DNA of 64,000 bases from Microbulbifer variabilis (GTDB lineage Bacteria > Pseudomonadota > Gammaproteobacteria > Pseudomonadales > Cellvibrionaceae). The position numbers and the translations under genes are program-made. This document shows positions 18,174-27,283 of the stretch, in pieces. The stretch is taken from positions 310,001 to 374,000 of the forward strand of contig NZ_JAIVKI010000001.1 in NCBI RefSeq assembly GCF_020524905.1, given 5' to 3'. The notes below the pieces were generated by a model. It worked only from the letters and a program-made list of their open reading frames with translations, was not told the DNA's origin and did no database searches. Every line of letters starts with the position of its first letter. The stretch's first letter is position 1.

Positions 18174-19292
18174 TTGAGTAAATCATACTTTCCCCGTCGC
18201 CCTCAGACTGGCTTCGGTAGGAATTCTGTGCGCGTCTCAAGCAAGCACACGGCCTCACCGCTGAGAGCACTTGGCTGGAAGTCTTTTTTCCAACAGCAAC
18301 TCTCTCTCGATGAGCTGGATAGCTGTGTACCTATGCGGGTGATGGCAGTGCATCGCAGTCAACTTGAACTGGCTGGCGAAGAAGGTGCGCTAACCCTGTC
18401 GCTAACGCCATCAATGGCTGCGGAGTCTTTAACTATTGGAGACTGGTTGCTACTGGGGCGGGACGATAATCGCTTTGTTCGGTGTCTGGAGCGCAACAGC
18501 CTGTTTCAGCGAATGGCGCCTGGAGCCCTGCAACGACAGTTAATAGCCGCCAATGTAGATAGTGTTTTTATCGTTTCATCATTAAACGAAGACTTTAACC
18601 TGTCTCGAATTGAACGCTATCTCGCACTGGTGCGGGAATCTGGCTGCCGCCCCTATTTGGTATTGAGTAAAGCCGACCTCTGTACAGATCCGAGTGGTTA
18701 TCTGGAGGCCCTACGTCCCTACAAAGAGCTGCCCGTGGTGATAGTCAACAGTCTGGACAGCGACAGCGTGGCGCCCTTGCGTGAATGGTGCCTGCCTGGG
18801 GAAACGATCGCCCTGCTGGGCTCATCGGGGGTGGGGAAATCCACTCTGCTCAATACCTTAAGTGGAGCCGATCTGGCGCTTACGGGAACTATTCGTGAAG
18901 ACGATAGTAAGGGGCGGCATACTACCCGCAGTCGCACGCTCTACCCACTAAGTTGTGGCGCATTGTTGCTTGATAGTCCAGGGATGCGTGAGTTGGGGTT
19001 GGTGCATGTCGAAGAGGGGATGGCGCAGGCGTTTGCCGATATAGAGTCATTGGCACAGCGCTGCCGTTTTTCTGATTGTCGGCACCGTTCTGAACCAGGT
19101 TGTGCGGTACTTGCTTCTCTCGCGGGAGGCTCATTAGATGAGCGTCGCTTGCGCAACTGGGAAAAATTGCACCGAGAGCTACATATCAATCACCAAACGT
19201 TGGCGCAAAAGCGCGCCGGTGATAAAGCGCTCTCCCAGCTCTATCGATCGGTGCAGGATCAGGCGCGTAAAAGGAAGTACTCAGGAGAGTAA
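18174..19292 (+). CDS. rsgA: RsgA-like circularly permuted GTPase
   Basis: A 372-residue protein with an OB-fold start, a permuted GTPase domain and a C-terminal zinc finger. The G4 motif 'LSKADL' precedes the P-loop 'LLGSSGVGKSTLLN' (about 214), then 'DSPGMRELGL', and the zinc site 'CRFSDCRHRSEPGC'. RsgA checks the decoding centre of the 30S subunit late in assembly. The start is a TTG with AGAGGA eight bases upstream. Genomes of this group may also carry a canonical rsgA near orn; this could be a second, RsgA-like paralogue. Confidence 0.88.
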   Translation: MSKSYFPRRPQTGFGRNSVRVSSKHTASPLRALGWKSFFQQQLSLDELDSCVPMRVMAVHRSQLELAGEEGALTLSLTPSMAAESLTIGDWLLLGRDDNRFVRCLERNSLFQRMAPGALQRQLIAANVDSVFIVSSLNEDFNLSRIERYLALVRESGCRPYLVLSKADLCTDPSGYLEALRPYKELPVVIVNSLDSDSVAPLREWCLPGETIALLGSSGVGKSTLLNTLSGADLALTGTIREDDSKGRHTTRSRTLYPLSCGALLLDSPGMRELGLVHVEEGMAQAFADIESLAQRCRFSDCRHRSEPGCAVLASLAGGSLDERRLRNWEKLHRELHINHQTLAQKRAGDKALSQLYRSVQDQARKRKYSGE

Positions 19293-19336
19293 TAATTTCA
19301 TTGTTTGGGGGCTATGTCCCCCAGACAATGATTATT
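19291..19336. terminator. Convergent terminator between rsgA-like and SMR genes
   Basis: A long interrupted stem (AATAAT, CATTGT, TGGGGG paired with CCCCCA, ACAATG, ATTATT) with loop CTATGT. It lies between two converging genes and probably serves both. Confidence 0.75.
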
Positions 19337-19653
19337 CAGCTGGACAATTTTAATGTCACAACACCGATAATAATTAAGATTATCCCGAGGCAATGCCCGA
19401 TACTGGCGGAGTCGTCAAAGAAAATCACTCCTACAATAAATGCCCCAGCGGCGCCGATGCTGGTCCATACCGCATATGAAATACCGATAGGAATTTCCCG
19501 CTGGGCAAGCCAGAGGAGAAAGCCGCTTACGCCGATAAAAAGTATCGCCATAAAAATGCCGAGCAAGCGTGTTGTGCTCACTTGGGAAATTTTCAATCCC
19601 ACTACCCAGCCTATTTCACAAAGCCCAGCCAGCAAAAGGTAAAACCAGGCCAT
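19336..19653 (-). CDS. sugE: SMR-family transporter, SugE/Gdx type
   Basis: About 105 residues with four transmembrane helices. The ATG at 19653 is preferred to an upstream codon because AGAGGA precedes it by five bases and because the protein then starts 'MAWFYLLLAGLCEIGW', with the membrane-embedded Glu14 of the SMR family. 'VVGLKIS' in helix 1 and 'SYAVWTSIGAAGA' match the SugE/Gdx (guanidinium exporter) subgroup better than EmrE. I looked for guanidine riboswitch motifs upstream and did not see them. Confidence 0.88.
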   Translation of the reverse strand: MAWFYLLLAGLCEIGWVVGLKISQVSTTRLLGIFMAILFIGVSGFLLWLAQREIPIGISYAVWTSIGAAGAFIVGVIFFDDSASIGHCLGIILIIIGVVTLKLSS

Positions 19654-19720
19654 ATTAGTCCTCTTTTGGCGTCTGTCTTGTTTAGCCAACTAAAAGATCT
19701 AGTCGTTATATCCAAGGTTA

Positions 19721-19733
19721 GCTAGTAACTAGC
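19721..19733. promoter_or_regulatory. 13-base palindrome upstream of the SMR gene
   Basis: GCTAGT-A-ACTAGC is a perfect inverted repeat about 70 bases upstream of the SMR start and 150 bases upstream of the TonB receptor. It is a plausible dimeric repressor site; no regulator gene is adjacent. Confidence 0.35.
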
Positions 19734-19876
19734 ACCCAAGGACGATAGGTTGGATTGGGGTTAAAACGCTGGCATTAAATAATTTATTTCTGTGGCTTAT
19801 TTGCATAGGTCAGTAAATCTTTATTGACCTTCTGTGCTTGAACCTGTTATCCCTGGCGTTAATTTAGGAAAGCGTT

Positions 19877-21973
19877 GTGGTCGATAGAATGGAAACCAGG
19901 GATAGGTTAGCCAAGATTGTTGGGCTTTCACTGTTGTCGGCTAGTTTGCCGGTGTTTTCACTGGAGGCTCATCTTGAGTCAATGATTGTCACAGCGAGCC
20001 CCTTTGAAAAAAAATTCGGGGATCATCCAGAGAGCCTTTCTATCCTCAGCGCCGAACATCTGGAGCTGGCATCCCACAACCATATTCAGCAAGCATTGCA
20101 GAGTGTGCCCGGTGTCAATCTGGCGAGGGGAAATGGTCAGGAGTATCTGCCCTCGCTGCGCTCTCCGGTACTAAGTGGTGCCGGCGCCTGTGGTAGTGTT
20201 TTGAGCCTGGAAGATAGTATCCCCCTGCGAGCCAAGGGCTTTTGTAATATCAATGAATTATTTGACTCGCACAGTGAATCGGCTCGCAGCATCGAAGTGA
20301 TTCGAGGGCCGGCAGGTACGCTCTATGGCTCTAATGCCATGCACGGTGTGATAAACCTGATCAGCCCGGAAGTGGGAGAGCGGGAAGGGTTGCCTTTTCG
20401 TGGGGTCGCCATCGAAGCGGGCCTTCATGATTACTATCGGGCACATGTGACATTGGATTCTGGGCTTAGAAATAGCTCGGGTGTAAGGGCTGATTTGTCC
20501 CTGACGACGGACGGGGGTTACCGGGACGCTTCGGGTTTTGCTCAACAGAAAATCGCACTACAGCACCAGGCTTTGTTTGATGGGGTTCAGGTGCGTACTA
20601 GGCTGGCGGCATCAAATTTAAATCAGGAAACTGCCGGCTATATCAATGGAGAGTATGCATATCGGGAACGTGCAATCAGTCGGGAAAATAGCAATCCCGA
20701 GGCTTTCCGCGATGCTTATTCCCTAAGGCTTTCCTCCCAAATACTTATGGATCAAAGCGAGGGCGGCCAATTTCAATTGACCCCCTACCTGCGCAAAACC
20801 GATATGCGTTTTTTACAGCACTACTTGCCCGGGCAGGCACTGGAGGAAAATGGTCAGGAGAGTATCGGGTTGCGAGGCAGTTACCTTTTTAGCTGGAGTG
20901 ATGACCTCGAAGTTATCGCTGGTCTAGATGCTGAATTTACCCGTGGCTATTTACGTGAGTTGCAGAAAAATCCGACGGAAGGATCAGATTTTTTGCGGGA
21001 GACGATTCCGGTTGGGAAGCATTATGACTATCAAGTTAATGCATACAGTGTTGCACCTTTTACCTTAGCCACCTGGACTATGACCGATGCGTGGACACTT
21101 TACGGTGGGGTGCGTTTCGAATCGTTGCAGTATGACTATAACAATAAAATGTTGTCTGGCCGTACTGCTGAAGACGGCCTCCCGTGTGGCTTTGGTGGTT
21201 GCAGGTTTAATCGGCCAGAGGATCGCAAAGACAGTTTCCATAACCTGTCCCCCAAACTGGGTGCCGCTTATGACTTCGCACCAGACCTGCAGTTTTTTGC
21301 CAATATTGCTCAGGGATACCGGGCTCCCCAGGCAATAGAGCTCTATCGTTTACAGCGGGAGCAAACAGTTGCCGAGCTGAATTCCGAGGAGGTCAGCAGT
21401 GTTGAACTGGGGGTGCGAGCCTATAAAAATCGTCTTTCCTATGAATTCGTCACTTATGGTATGCGCAAGCGGAATGTGATTTTTCGGGATACGGAGTACT
21501 TTAACCAATCCAATGGAAAAACTTCACACCGCGGTGTGGAGCTGGCACTTGGCTACGCATTTGCTCAGAACTGGCGACTTGAGACTTCGACCAGCTATGC
21601 CGAGCATCGCTATCGCGATAATCGAGAGCTGCAGGGTGTATTGTTAAATGGCAATTTTGTGGACTCGGCTCCAAGAGCATTCGGTAGCTATCGCTTGCAG
21701 TGGCTACCTCGGCAGGAGATCACAACCGAGCTAGATTGGTTGCACCAGGGGCGTTATTACACAGATCCCCAGAATCAGCATGAATATTCTGGGCACAATT
21801 TATTGAATTTTCGATCTCAGTGGAAAACTGATCGCTGGACTTTATCTGCAAGGGTTTTAAATCTTACCAATAAAGCCTATGCGGAGCGGGCGGATTACAG
21901 TGGTTTTACTGGTGACAGATATTTTCCTGGAGAGCCCCGTTCAATTTATCTGTCAGCATCTTCTGAGTGGTGA
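19877..21973 (+). CDS. TonB-dependent outer-membrane receptor
   Basis: About 698 residues starting at GTG 19877 (AGGAAAG directly upstream; spacing is short). After a signal peptide the 'ESMIVTASP' TonB-box-like segment leads into a plug domain with 'IEVIRGPAGTLYGSNAMHGVINL', the plug motif of the family. Two plug cysteines ('GACGS' and 'KGFCN') may form a disulfide. The rest is a 22-strand barrel with a terminal aromatic residue (Trp). Such receptors import siderophores, heme, cobalamin or sugars; the substrate here is not readable and no transport or TonB genes are adjacent. Confidence 0.92.
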   Translation: MVDRMETRDRLAKIVGLSLLSASLPVFSLEAHLESMIVTASPFEKKFGDHPESLSILSAEHLELASHNHIQQALQSVPGVNLARGNGQEYLPSLRSPVLSGAGACGSVLSLEDSIPLRAKGFCNINELFDSHSESARSIEVIRGPAGTLYGSNAMHGVINLISPEVGEREGLPFRGVAIEAGLHDYYRAHVTLDSGLRNSSGVRADLSLTTDGGYRDASGFAQQKIALQHQALFDGVQVRTRLAASNLNQETAGYINGEYAYRERAISRENSNPEAFRDAYSLRLSSQILMDQSEGGQFQLTPYLRKTDMRFLQHYLPGQALEENGQESIGLRGSYLFSWSDDLEVIAGLDAEFTRGYLRELQKNPTEGSDFLRETIPVGKHYDYQVNAYSVAPFTLATWTMTDAWTLYGGVRFESLQYDYNNKMLSGRTAEDGLPCGFGGCRFNRPEDRKDSFHNLSPKLGAAYDFAPDLQFFANIAQGYRAPQAIELYRLQREQTVAELNSEEVSSVELGVRAYKNRLSYEFVTYGMRKRNVIFRDTEYFNQSNGKTSHRGVELALGYAFAQNWRLETSTSYAEHRYRDNRELQGVLLNGNFVDSAPRAFGSYRLQWLPRQEITTELDWLHQGRYYTDPQNQHEYSGHNLLNFRSQWKTDRWTLSARVLNLTNKAYAERADYSGFTGDRYFPGEPRSIYLSASSEW

Positions 21974-22013
21974 ATAAATGGATAGAGCTCTTATGGTAGC
22001 TATTTGGTAATTA

Positions 22014-22040
22014 AAAAGGGCAGGAAATTCCTGCCCTTTT
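22014..22040. terminator. Bidirectional terminator, TonB receptor / DUF885 genes
   Basis: Stem AAAAGGGCAGGAA / TTCCTGCCCTTTT between two convergent genes, with A and T runs on both sides. Confidence 0.9.
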
Positions 22041-22047
22041 AATTTTT

Positions 22048-23898
22048 CTAGCCCTCTGAGGTCTGCAGGCCTGAAGGAAGAATTGCCTGGGCTGAAGCAG
22101 AGCCCTGATCTTCTATCCAGGCCTGCATACGCTCCTCAAGAACATTGAGTGGCAGTGCACCTGCACCTAAAAGGGCGTCGTGGAAGCTGCGGATATCAAA
22201 ATTATTGTCGAGCTCCTCTTCTGCTTTTACACGCAGCTCTTTAATTTTTAACTGCCCTAATTTATAGGCCAGGGCCTGTCCGGGCCAAACCAGGTAACGG
22301 TCAATCTCTACGGTGACGTCGTGCAGAGGTTTGGCGCTATTTTCCATAAAGTAGTCAATCGCCTGCTCCCGGCTCCAGCCCAGTTGATGCATGCCTGTGT
22401 CTACAACCAAACGCACTGCACGCCACATATCGTAGGTCAGCGCGCCGAATTCACTATAGGGGTCTTTGTATAGGCCCAGGTCATAACCGAGGCTCTCAGA
22501 GTAGAGGCCCCAGCCCTCCACAAAGGCTGTGTAAAGTGCCATACGCCGCAATGGATGGATATCGGTTTGCTCCTGGGCTAGGGCAATCTGCAAATGGTGG
22601 CCTGGCATTGCCTCGTGTACCGTCAGCGCCTCCATTTCCCATTTGGGTCTGCTGGGCAGGTTGTAGGTGTTGGCATAGAAAATACCCGCACGCCCAGCCT
22701 CATTGGAGCCCGGCTGGTAATAGGCCGTGGTCTGTGACTGCTCCGAGTAGCTGGGAATGGGTTTAACCCCGTAGGGTAGCCGTGGCAGGATGCCAAACAG
22801 GGCGGGTAGCTCGCCGTCAATACGCTTGGCGATATCCCGGTAGTCTCTCAGTAAACCCTCGCGGCTGGTATGGTAGAAGCGCGGATCGGTACGTAAAAAT
22901 TCGGTAAACGCTTTGAAGTCACCCTTAAAGCCGGCCTTCTGAATAATCCTGTCCATTTCCCCGCGGATGCGTTTCACCTCGGCCAGGCCAATGCGGTGAA
23001 TTTCTTCCGGGCTTAAGTCAGTGGTGGTGTTCTGATGTACTTTATGCGCATACCAGCGCAGGCCATCGGGGCGGCTGCTGAGGGCGATGTCTTTCTGCGC
23101 TCCCGGAATATAATCTCTCTCGATAAATTCCGCCATGTCCCGCCAAGCCGGTAGCAATTGGCTGTTGTAGATGGCTAGGGCCCGCTGGCGCAGGCTCTTT
23201 TGTTTCGCTTTGGGAATCGTTTTGGGCATTTCCGCGAAAGCACTGAGCAGAGGACTCTGCTCAGGAGTTGTGGGAATCAGTGCGCGGATCTGTCGGGGTA
23301 AGTCACGCAGGGTGATTTGCGGTGGGGTAACCCCTTTGCTTAATCCCTGCTGCATCAGCGCTTGTGTCTGTGTCACCAAAGTTGGAAGCTTTGACAGGCG
23401 CGCCAGAATATCTTCGTAATCAGCAACCTTACTGCGCGGCATACTGTTAAGCACATCTGGCACATCGCGCTGAATACCACTCATATGGGTGATGGGTTGC
23501 AGGTGCTCGGGAAAATGAAAGCCCTTTACCTCGCCGAGGAGATCCTGGTAGAGCAGCTGATAGTCGAGCCGTTGTTGTTCGGGCAGTGCATCAACATTTA
23601 GGTTTCGGGTAGCGCCTAATAGCTGACGAGTCTGCTCCTGTCGCTGTTGAATGGCCCTGCTTGAATTGTCCACCCAGCGATCATTCTGGCCGGGATAGCC
23701 TTCATAAGTGGCCTGGCTGGGAAAGCTCTCCATAATCCAGCGATAGCGTAGGTCCTGCAGGGCGGTCAGCCGCTCAGACACATTTTTTGTGGGCAAGGCT
23801 CGAAAAGCTTTCTTGAAATCATTTTGATCCATGGCGGTAACGCTAAAGCTGGCAAACATGCCGATGGATGCGATAAGGGCTTTCTTGAGTAGTGACAT
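22048..23898 (-). CDS. Secreted DUF885-family protein (probable metallopeptidase)
   Basis: About 616 residues from the ATG at 23898, which has GGGGGAAAG upstream and gives a signal peptide (SLLKKALIASIGMFASFSVTA). The C-terminal half carries 'VHEAMPGHHLQ', the HExxxGH zinc motif typical of DUF885, followed by 'AFVEGWGLYSES', whose Glu is the likely third ligand. The family is thought to be peptidase-like and usually exported; the substrate is unknown. Convergent with the TonB receptor. Confidence 0.88.
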   Translation of the reverse strand: MSLLKKALIASIGMFASFSVTAMDQNDFKKAFRALPTKNVSERLTALQDLRYRWIMESFPSQATYEGYPGQNDRWVDNSSRAIQQRQEQTRQLLGATRNLNVDALPEQQRLDYQLLYQDLLGEVKGFHFPEHLQPITHMSGIQRDVPDVLNSMPRSKVADYEDILARLSKLPTLVTQTQALMQQGLSKGVTPPQITLRDLPRQIRALIPTTPEQSPLLSAFAEMPKTIPKAKQKSLRQRALAIYNSQLLPAWRDMAEFIERDYIPGAQKDIALSSRPDGLRWYAHKVHQNTTTDLSPEEIHRIGLAEVKRIRGEMDRIIQKAGFKGDFKAFTEFLRTDPRFYHTSREGLLRDYRDIAKRIDGELPALFGILPRLPYGVKPIPSYSEQSQTTAYYQPGSNEAGRAGIFYANTYNLPSRPKWEMEALTVHEAMPGHHLQIALAQEQTDIHPLRRMALYTAFVEGWGLYSESLGYDLGLYKDPYSEFGALTYDMWRAVRLVVDTGMHQLGWSREQAIDYFMENSAKPLHDVTVEIDRYLVWPGQALAYKLGQLKIKELRVKAEEELDNNFDIRSFHDALLGAGALPLNVLEERMQAWIEDQGSASAQAILPSGLQTSEG

Positions 23899-23994
23899 CT
23901 TTCCCCCAAGGCGTGCGGAAATCGATTGATAGAAAGGCGCTGGGGCCACGCGTTATTGTCGAATCAATAGTGCGTGGCAGGATTGTGAACCAGG

Positions 23995-24025
23995 GAGCCC
24001 GATATCCCAGATGGTTATCGGGCTC
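23995..24025 (-). terminator. Hairpin downstream of dxs
   Basis: Perfect 10-bp stem GAGCCCGATA / TATCGGGCTC six bases beyond the dxs stop. No T-run follows on the minus strand, so it may act as an RNA-stabilising hairpin or a weak terminator. Confidence 0.5.
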
Positions 24026-24030
24026 TATGG

Positions 24031-25959
24031 TTAGTTGGCGGCTGCGGCGCGGTCGTTAAAATTGTGCCGGTTCAGCAGCTGCAAGCGCTGGCGAATTTGT
24101 TCCTCGATACCTTCGGCATCAAGGCCAATAGCTGCGAGCAGGTCATTATGCTTACCGTGCTCAATAATGCGGTCGGGTAGCCCCAGTTGCAGTACGGGCA
24201 GAGTTCGCGCAGAGCTGCTGAGGTACTCCATCACGGCACTGCCAGCACCGCCGGCTACGGTGTTCTCCTCGATGGTGACCAGTAACTGGTGGCTATCGGC
24301 CAGTTCATCGATCAGTGCCTCGTCCAATGGCTTAACCCAACGCATATCAGCGAGGCTAGCGCCGAGGCGCTCAGCCGCTGCCATGGCAGGGGCGAGCAGG
24401 GTGCCAAAATTCAAAATGGCCACGCCGCTGCCCTCGCTCAGTAGGCGGCCCTTCCCAATAGGTAGCTCGCGCATTTCTTCTTCGATCGCTGTGCCCATGC
24501 CGGTGCCGCGGGGATAGCGCACTGCCGCGGGACCCACGTGCTTATAGGCGGTATACAGTAACTGGCGGCACTCATTCTCGTCGCTGGGTGCGGCGATAGC
24601 CAGGTAGGGCAGACAGCGCATAAAAGTGAGGTCGAAACTGCCGGCGTGTGTTGGGCCATCCTCGCCTACTAGACCGGCGCGGTCGATAGCGAAGGTGACA
24701 TCCAGGTTTTGGATGGCCACATCGTGCACCATCTGGTCGTAGCCACGCTGCAGGAAGGTGGAGTAAATGGCCACAACCGGCTTCTGTCCCTCGCAGGCGA
24801 GGCCGGCGGCGAGTGTTACGGCATGTTGCTCGGCGATAGCCACGTCGTGGAAGCGCTGCGGAAAACGCTTGGAGAACTCCACCATTCCAGAGCCTTCACA
24901 CATGGCGGGAGTAATGCCGATCAGGCGTTCGTCTTTTTCGGCGGTGTCGCATAGCCACTGCCCAAAGATATCCTGGTATTTAGGCAATTTCTTCTTGCCG
25001 GGCACGGCCACCTGAACCTTGCTTTCAGGCTCAAGCTTGTTCAATGCGTGGTAGCCCACCGGGTCGGCTTCTGCCGGTCCGAAGCCCTTGCCTTTGGTCG
25101 TAGCGATATGCAGCAACTGGGGCCCGGGCTGACTGCGCAGGTTGCGCAGGGTATGCACCAAATCGTGCATATTGTGCCCATCTAGTGGCCCTACGTAATT
25201 GAAGCCCAGCTCTTCGAATAGGGTGCCGGGGGTGATCATGCCTTTAACATGCTCTTCTGTGCGGCGCGCCAGCTGCCAGGCCTTGGGAATAGCCGACAGT
25301 ATCTTACGACTGCCCTCGCGCATATTGAGATAGGTTTTGCTGGCGAGAATCTTGGCGAAATAGGTGGCCAACCCGCCGACATTTTTGGAGATCGACATGC
25401 TGTTGTCATTGAGGACAACCAACATATCCCGGCCGGTGTGAGCCGCATGATTGAGTGCCTCGAAAGCCATGCCCGCAGTCATAGCGCCGTCGCCGATCAC
25501 CGCCACAACTTTGCGTTCGTCGGGAGACCCCAGTGCCATTCCGAGGGCTGCGCCGATGGAGGTACTGGAGTGTCCCACCCCGAAGGTATCGTAGGGGCTC
25601 TCGCTGCGTTTGGGGAAGCCAGACAAGCCACCCTGCTGGCGCATGGTGAGCATTTGCTCGCGGCGGCCAGTAAGGATTTTGTGTGGGTAAGTCTGGTGGC
25701 CCACGTCCCAGACCAGACGGTCTTCGGGTGTGTTGTAGATATAGTGCAGGGCGATGGTCAGCTCTACCACACCGAGGCCGGCGCCAAAGTGTCCGCCGGT
25801 TTGGCCGACACAGTACAACAGGTACTCGCGCAGCTGGCTGGCGAGTTCGGGCAGTTGGCGTTCATCAAGAGCGCGCAGCTGTGCCGGCTCGTCGATGGCG
25901 TCGAGCAGCGGCGTATGCGGGCGTGTGCGTGGAATTTCTTCGAGCATCAAACGGTTCAA
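24031..25959 (-). CDS. dxs: 1-deoxy-D-xylulose-5-phosphate synthase
   Basis: A 642-residue thiamin-diphosphate enzyme that condenses pyruvate and glyceraldehyde 3-phosphate, the entry step of the MEP isoprenoid pathway. '[15 protein letters not shown]', the ThDP motif '[17 protein letters not shown]' with '[11 protein letters not shown]', and '[13 protein letters not shown]' in the transketolase middle domain are diagnostic. Third gene of the xseB-ispA-dxs unit, 82 bases after ispA; thiL of the same window helps provide its cofactor. Confidence 0.98.
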   Translation of the reverse strand: MNRLMLEEIPRTRPHTPLLDAIDEPAQLRALDERQLPELASQLREYLLYCVGQTGGHFGAGLGVVELTIALHYIYNTPEDRLVWDVGHQTYPHKILTGRREQMLTMRQQGGLSGFPKRSESPYDTFGVGHSSTSIGAALGMALGSPDERKVVAVIGDGAMTAGMAFEALNHAAHTGRDMLVVLNDNSMSISKNVGGLATYFAKILASKTYLNMREGSRKILSAIPKAWQLARRTEEHVKGMITPGTLFEELGFNYVGPLDGHNMHDLVHTLRNLRSQPGPQLLHIATTKGKGFGPAEADPVGYHALNKLEPESKVQVAVPGKKKLPKYQDIFGQWLCDTAEKDERLIGITPAMCEGSGMVEFSKRFPQRFHDVAIAEQHAVTLAAGLACEGQKPVVAIYSTFLQRGYDQMVHDVAIQNLDVTFAIDRAGLVGEDGPTHAGSFDLTFMRCLPYLAIAAPSDENECRQLLYTAYKHVGPAAVRYPRGTGMGTAIEEEMRELPIGKGRLLSEGSGVAILNFGTLLAPAMAAAERLGASLADMRWVKPLDEALIDELADSHQLLVTIEENTVAGGAGSAVMEYLSSSARTLPVLQLGLPDRIIEHGKHNDLLAAIGLDAEGIEEQIRQRLQLLNRHNFNDRAAAAN

Positions 25960-26041
25960 TTGCTACAAATGGTATTAAGTGAGGGGATTGTATGCCTGTG
26001 ACGGGCATATTGCATCCCAATGGCGGGGCAGGCGCCCCGAC

Positions 26042-26950
26042 TTAGTGGCCGCGCTGGACGATATAATCTGCCAGTTGCCTCAGCAATAGTGTATCGCCGG
26101 GTAGGGCTTCGAGGGCATTCAGGGCCTCCCTGTGCAAGCCCTGCAGCTTCTCTCTGGCGCCATCGATGCCCAGTAGGGAGACATAGGTGGGTTTGTTGAG
26201 CAGGGCATCCGCGCCCTGGGTTTTACCCAGCACCGCGGTGTCCGCAGTGATATCGAGAATGTCGTCCTGAACCTGGAAAGCCAGGCCAATGGCCTCAGCG
26301 TAGTGGGTGAGCGCTTCCAGTTGATTGCTGTCGGCCCCGCCGAGTAGGGCGCCCATACGCGCACTGGCTCGAATAAGTGCACCAGTCTTCAGGCGGTGCA
26401 TTTTCTCCAATTGTGCCAGGGAGAGGGTTTTATCCACAGAATCCAAGTCTATGGCCTGGCCAGCCACCATTCCCCGGCTGCCGGATGCCCTGGAGAGCTC
26501 AGCGATAAGCTGTAACTTCACGGTAGGTTCGGTGCTATCGGCCAAAAGCAGTTCGAATGCTTGGGTTTGCAGCGCATCACCGGCGAGAATGGCCGTGGCC
26601 TCGTCAAAGGCGATATGGCAAGTGGGACGGCCTCGACGCAGGTCGTCGTCATCCATAGCCGGCAGGTCGTCGTGCACCAGCGAGTAGGCGTGCATGCACT
26701 CCAGGGCAGCGGCGCTGGCATCGCATTTGGCCGGATCGAAATCCACCCCATAAAAGATCTGGGCGCAGGCGTAGACGAGTGCCGGGCGCAGGCGCTTGCC
26801 GGGGCCAAGGGCAGCATAGCGCATGGCCTCATAGAGCTTATTCGCCCCGGGGACAGTCTCAGCAAGAGTGTCGCGAATATGGGTTTCGACACGCTGAGAG
26901 GAGCCCGTGAGGAAAGCGCTCAGCTCGGTGGGCGGGGTTGGGGCGCTCAT
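26042..26950 (-). CDS. ispA: Farnesyl diphosphate synthase
   Basis: A 302-residue prenyltransferase adding isopentenyl units to give farnesyl diphosphate. The first aspartate-rich motif is 'VHDDLPAMDDDDLRRG' and the second is 'QVQDDILD'. Length matches E. coli IspA. Its start codon directly follows the xseB stop with no spacer, indicating coupled translation. Confidence 0.97.
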   Translation of the reverse strand: MSAPTPPTELSAFLTGSSQRVETHIRDTLAETVPGANKLYEAMRYAALGPGKRLRPALVYACAQIFYGVDFDPAKCDASAAALECMHAYSLVHDDLPAMDDDDLRRGRPTCHIAFDEATAILAGDALQTQAFELLLADSTEPTVKLQLIAELSRASGSRGMVAGQAIDLDSVDKTLSLAQLEKMHRLKTGALIRASARMGALLGGADSNQLEALTHYAEAIGLAFQVQDDILDITADTAVLGKTQGADALLNKPTYVSLLGIDGAREKLQGLHREALNALEALPGDTLLLRQLADYIVQRGH

Positions 26951-27202
26951 TTAATCGTCGCCCGTGGAGTTGTCGGCTTCGAACGGCAGCTCGCGAATAC
27001 TGTCGTTCTCCTCCATAAGCATTTTGACCTTCTGCTCGGCACTGGCGAGTTTTTTCTGGCACTCTCGGGTAAGTTTGACTCCCTGTTCAAAGTCGGCCAG
27101 GGCCTCTTCTAAAGGGAGATCACCCGCCTCCAGGCGCTCCACTAATTCTTCCAGGGCCTCCAGGCTCTGTTCAAAAGTTGCCGATTTCTTCTTTGCCGCC
27201 AT
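26951..27202 (-). CDS. xseB: Exodeoxyribonuclease VII small subunit
   Basis: About 83 residues, all helical: 'TFEQSLEALEELVERLEAGDLPLEEALADFEQGVKL' spans the conserved XseB core. The start is placed at 27202 because GAGG lies seven bases upstream and the resulting length equals that of E. coli XseB; an upstream codon at 27256 would add 18 unconserved residues. First gene of xseB-ispA-dxs. Confidence 0.95.
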   Translation of the reverse strand: MAAKKKSATFEQSLEALEELVERLEAGDLPLEEALADFEQGVKLTRECQKKLASAEQKVKMLMEENDSIRELPFEADNSTGDD

Positions 27203-27283
27203 AGCATCGCCTCGTAATTGCGGGGCAACCTTAGCCGCTGGCGCGGCAGGGGTCAATTGGCATGCGGCAAGGGTTGGAGAGGG

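Noticed and set aside
19654..19870. Possible guanidine riboswitch before the SugE-type gene
   Set aside because: The conserved guanidine-I, -II (paired ACGR loops) and -III motifs are absent on the minus strand; only a 13-base palindrome is seen.
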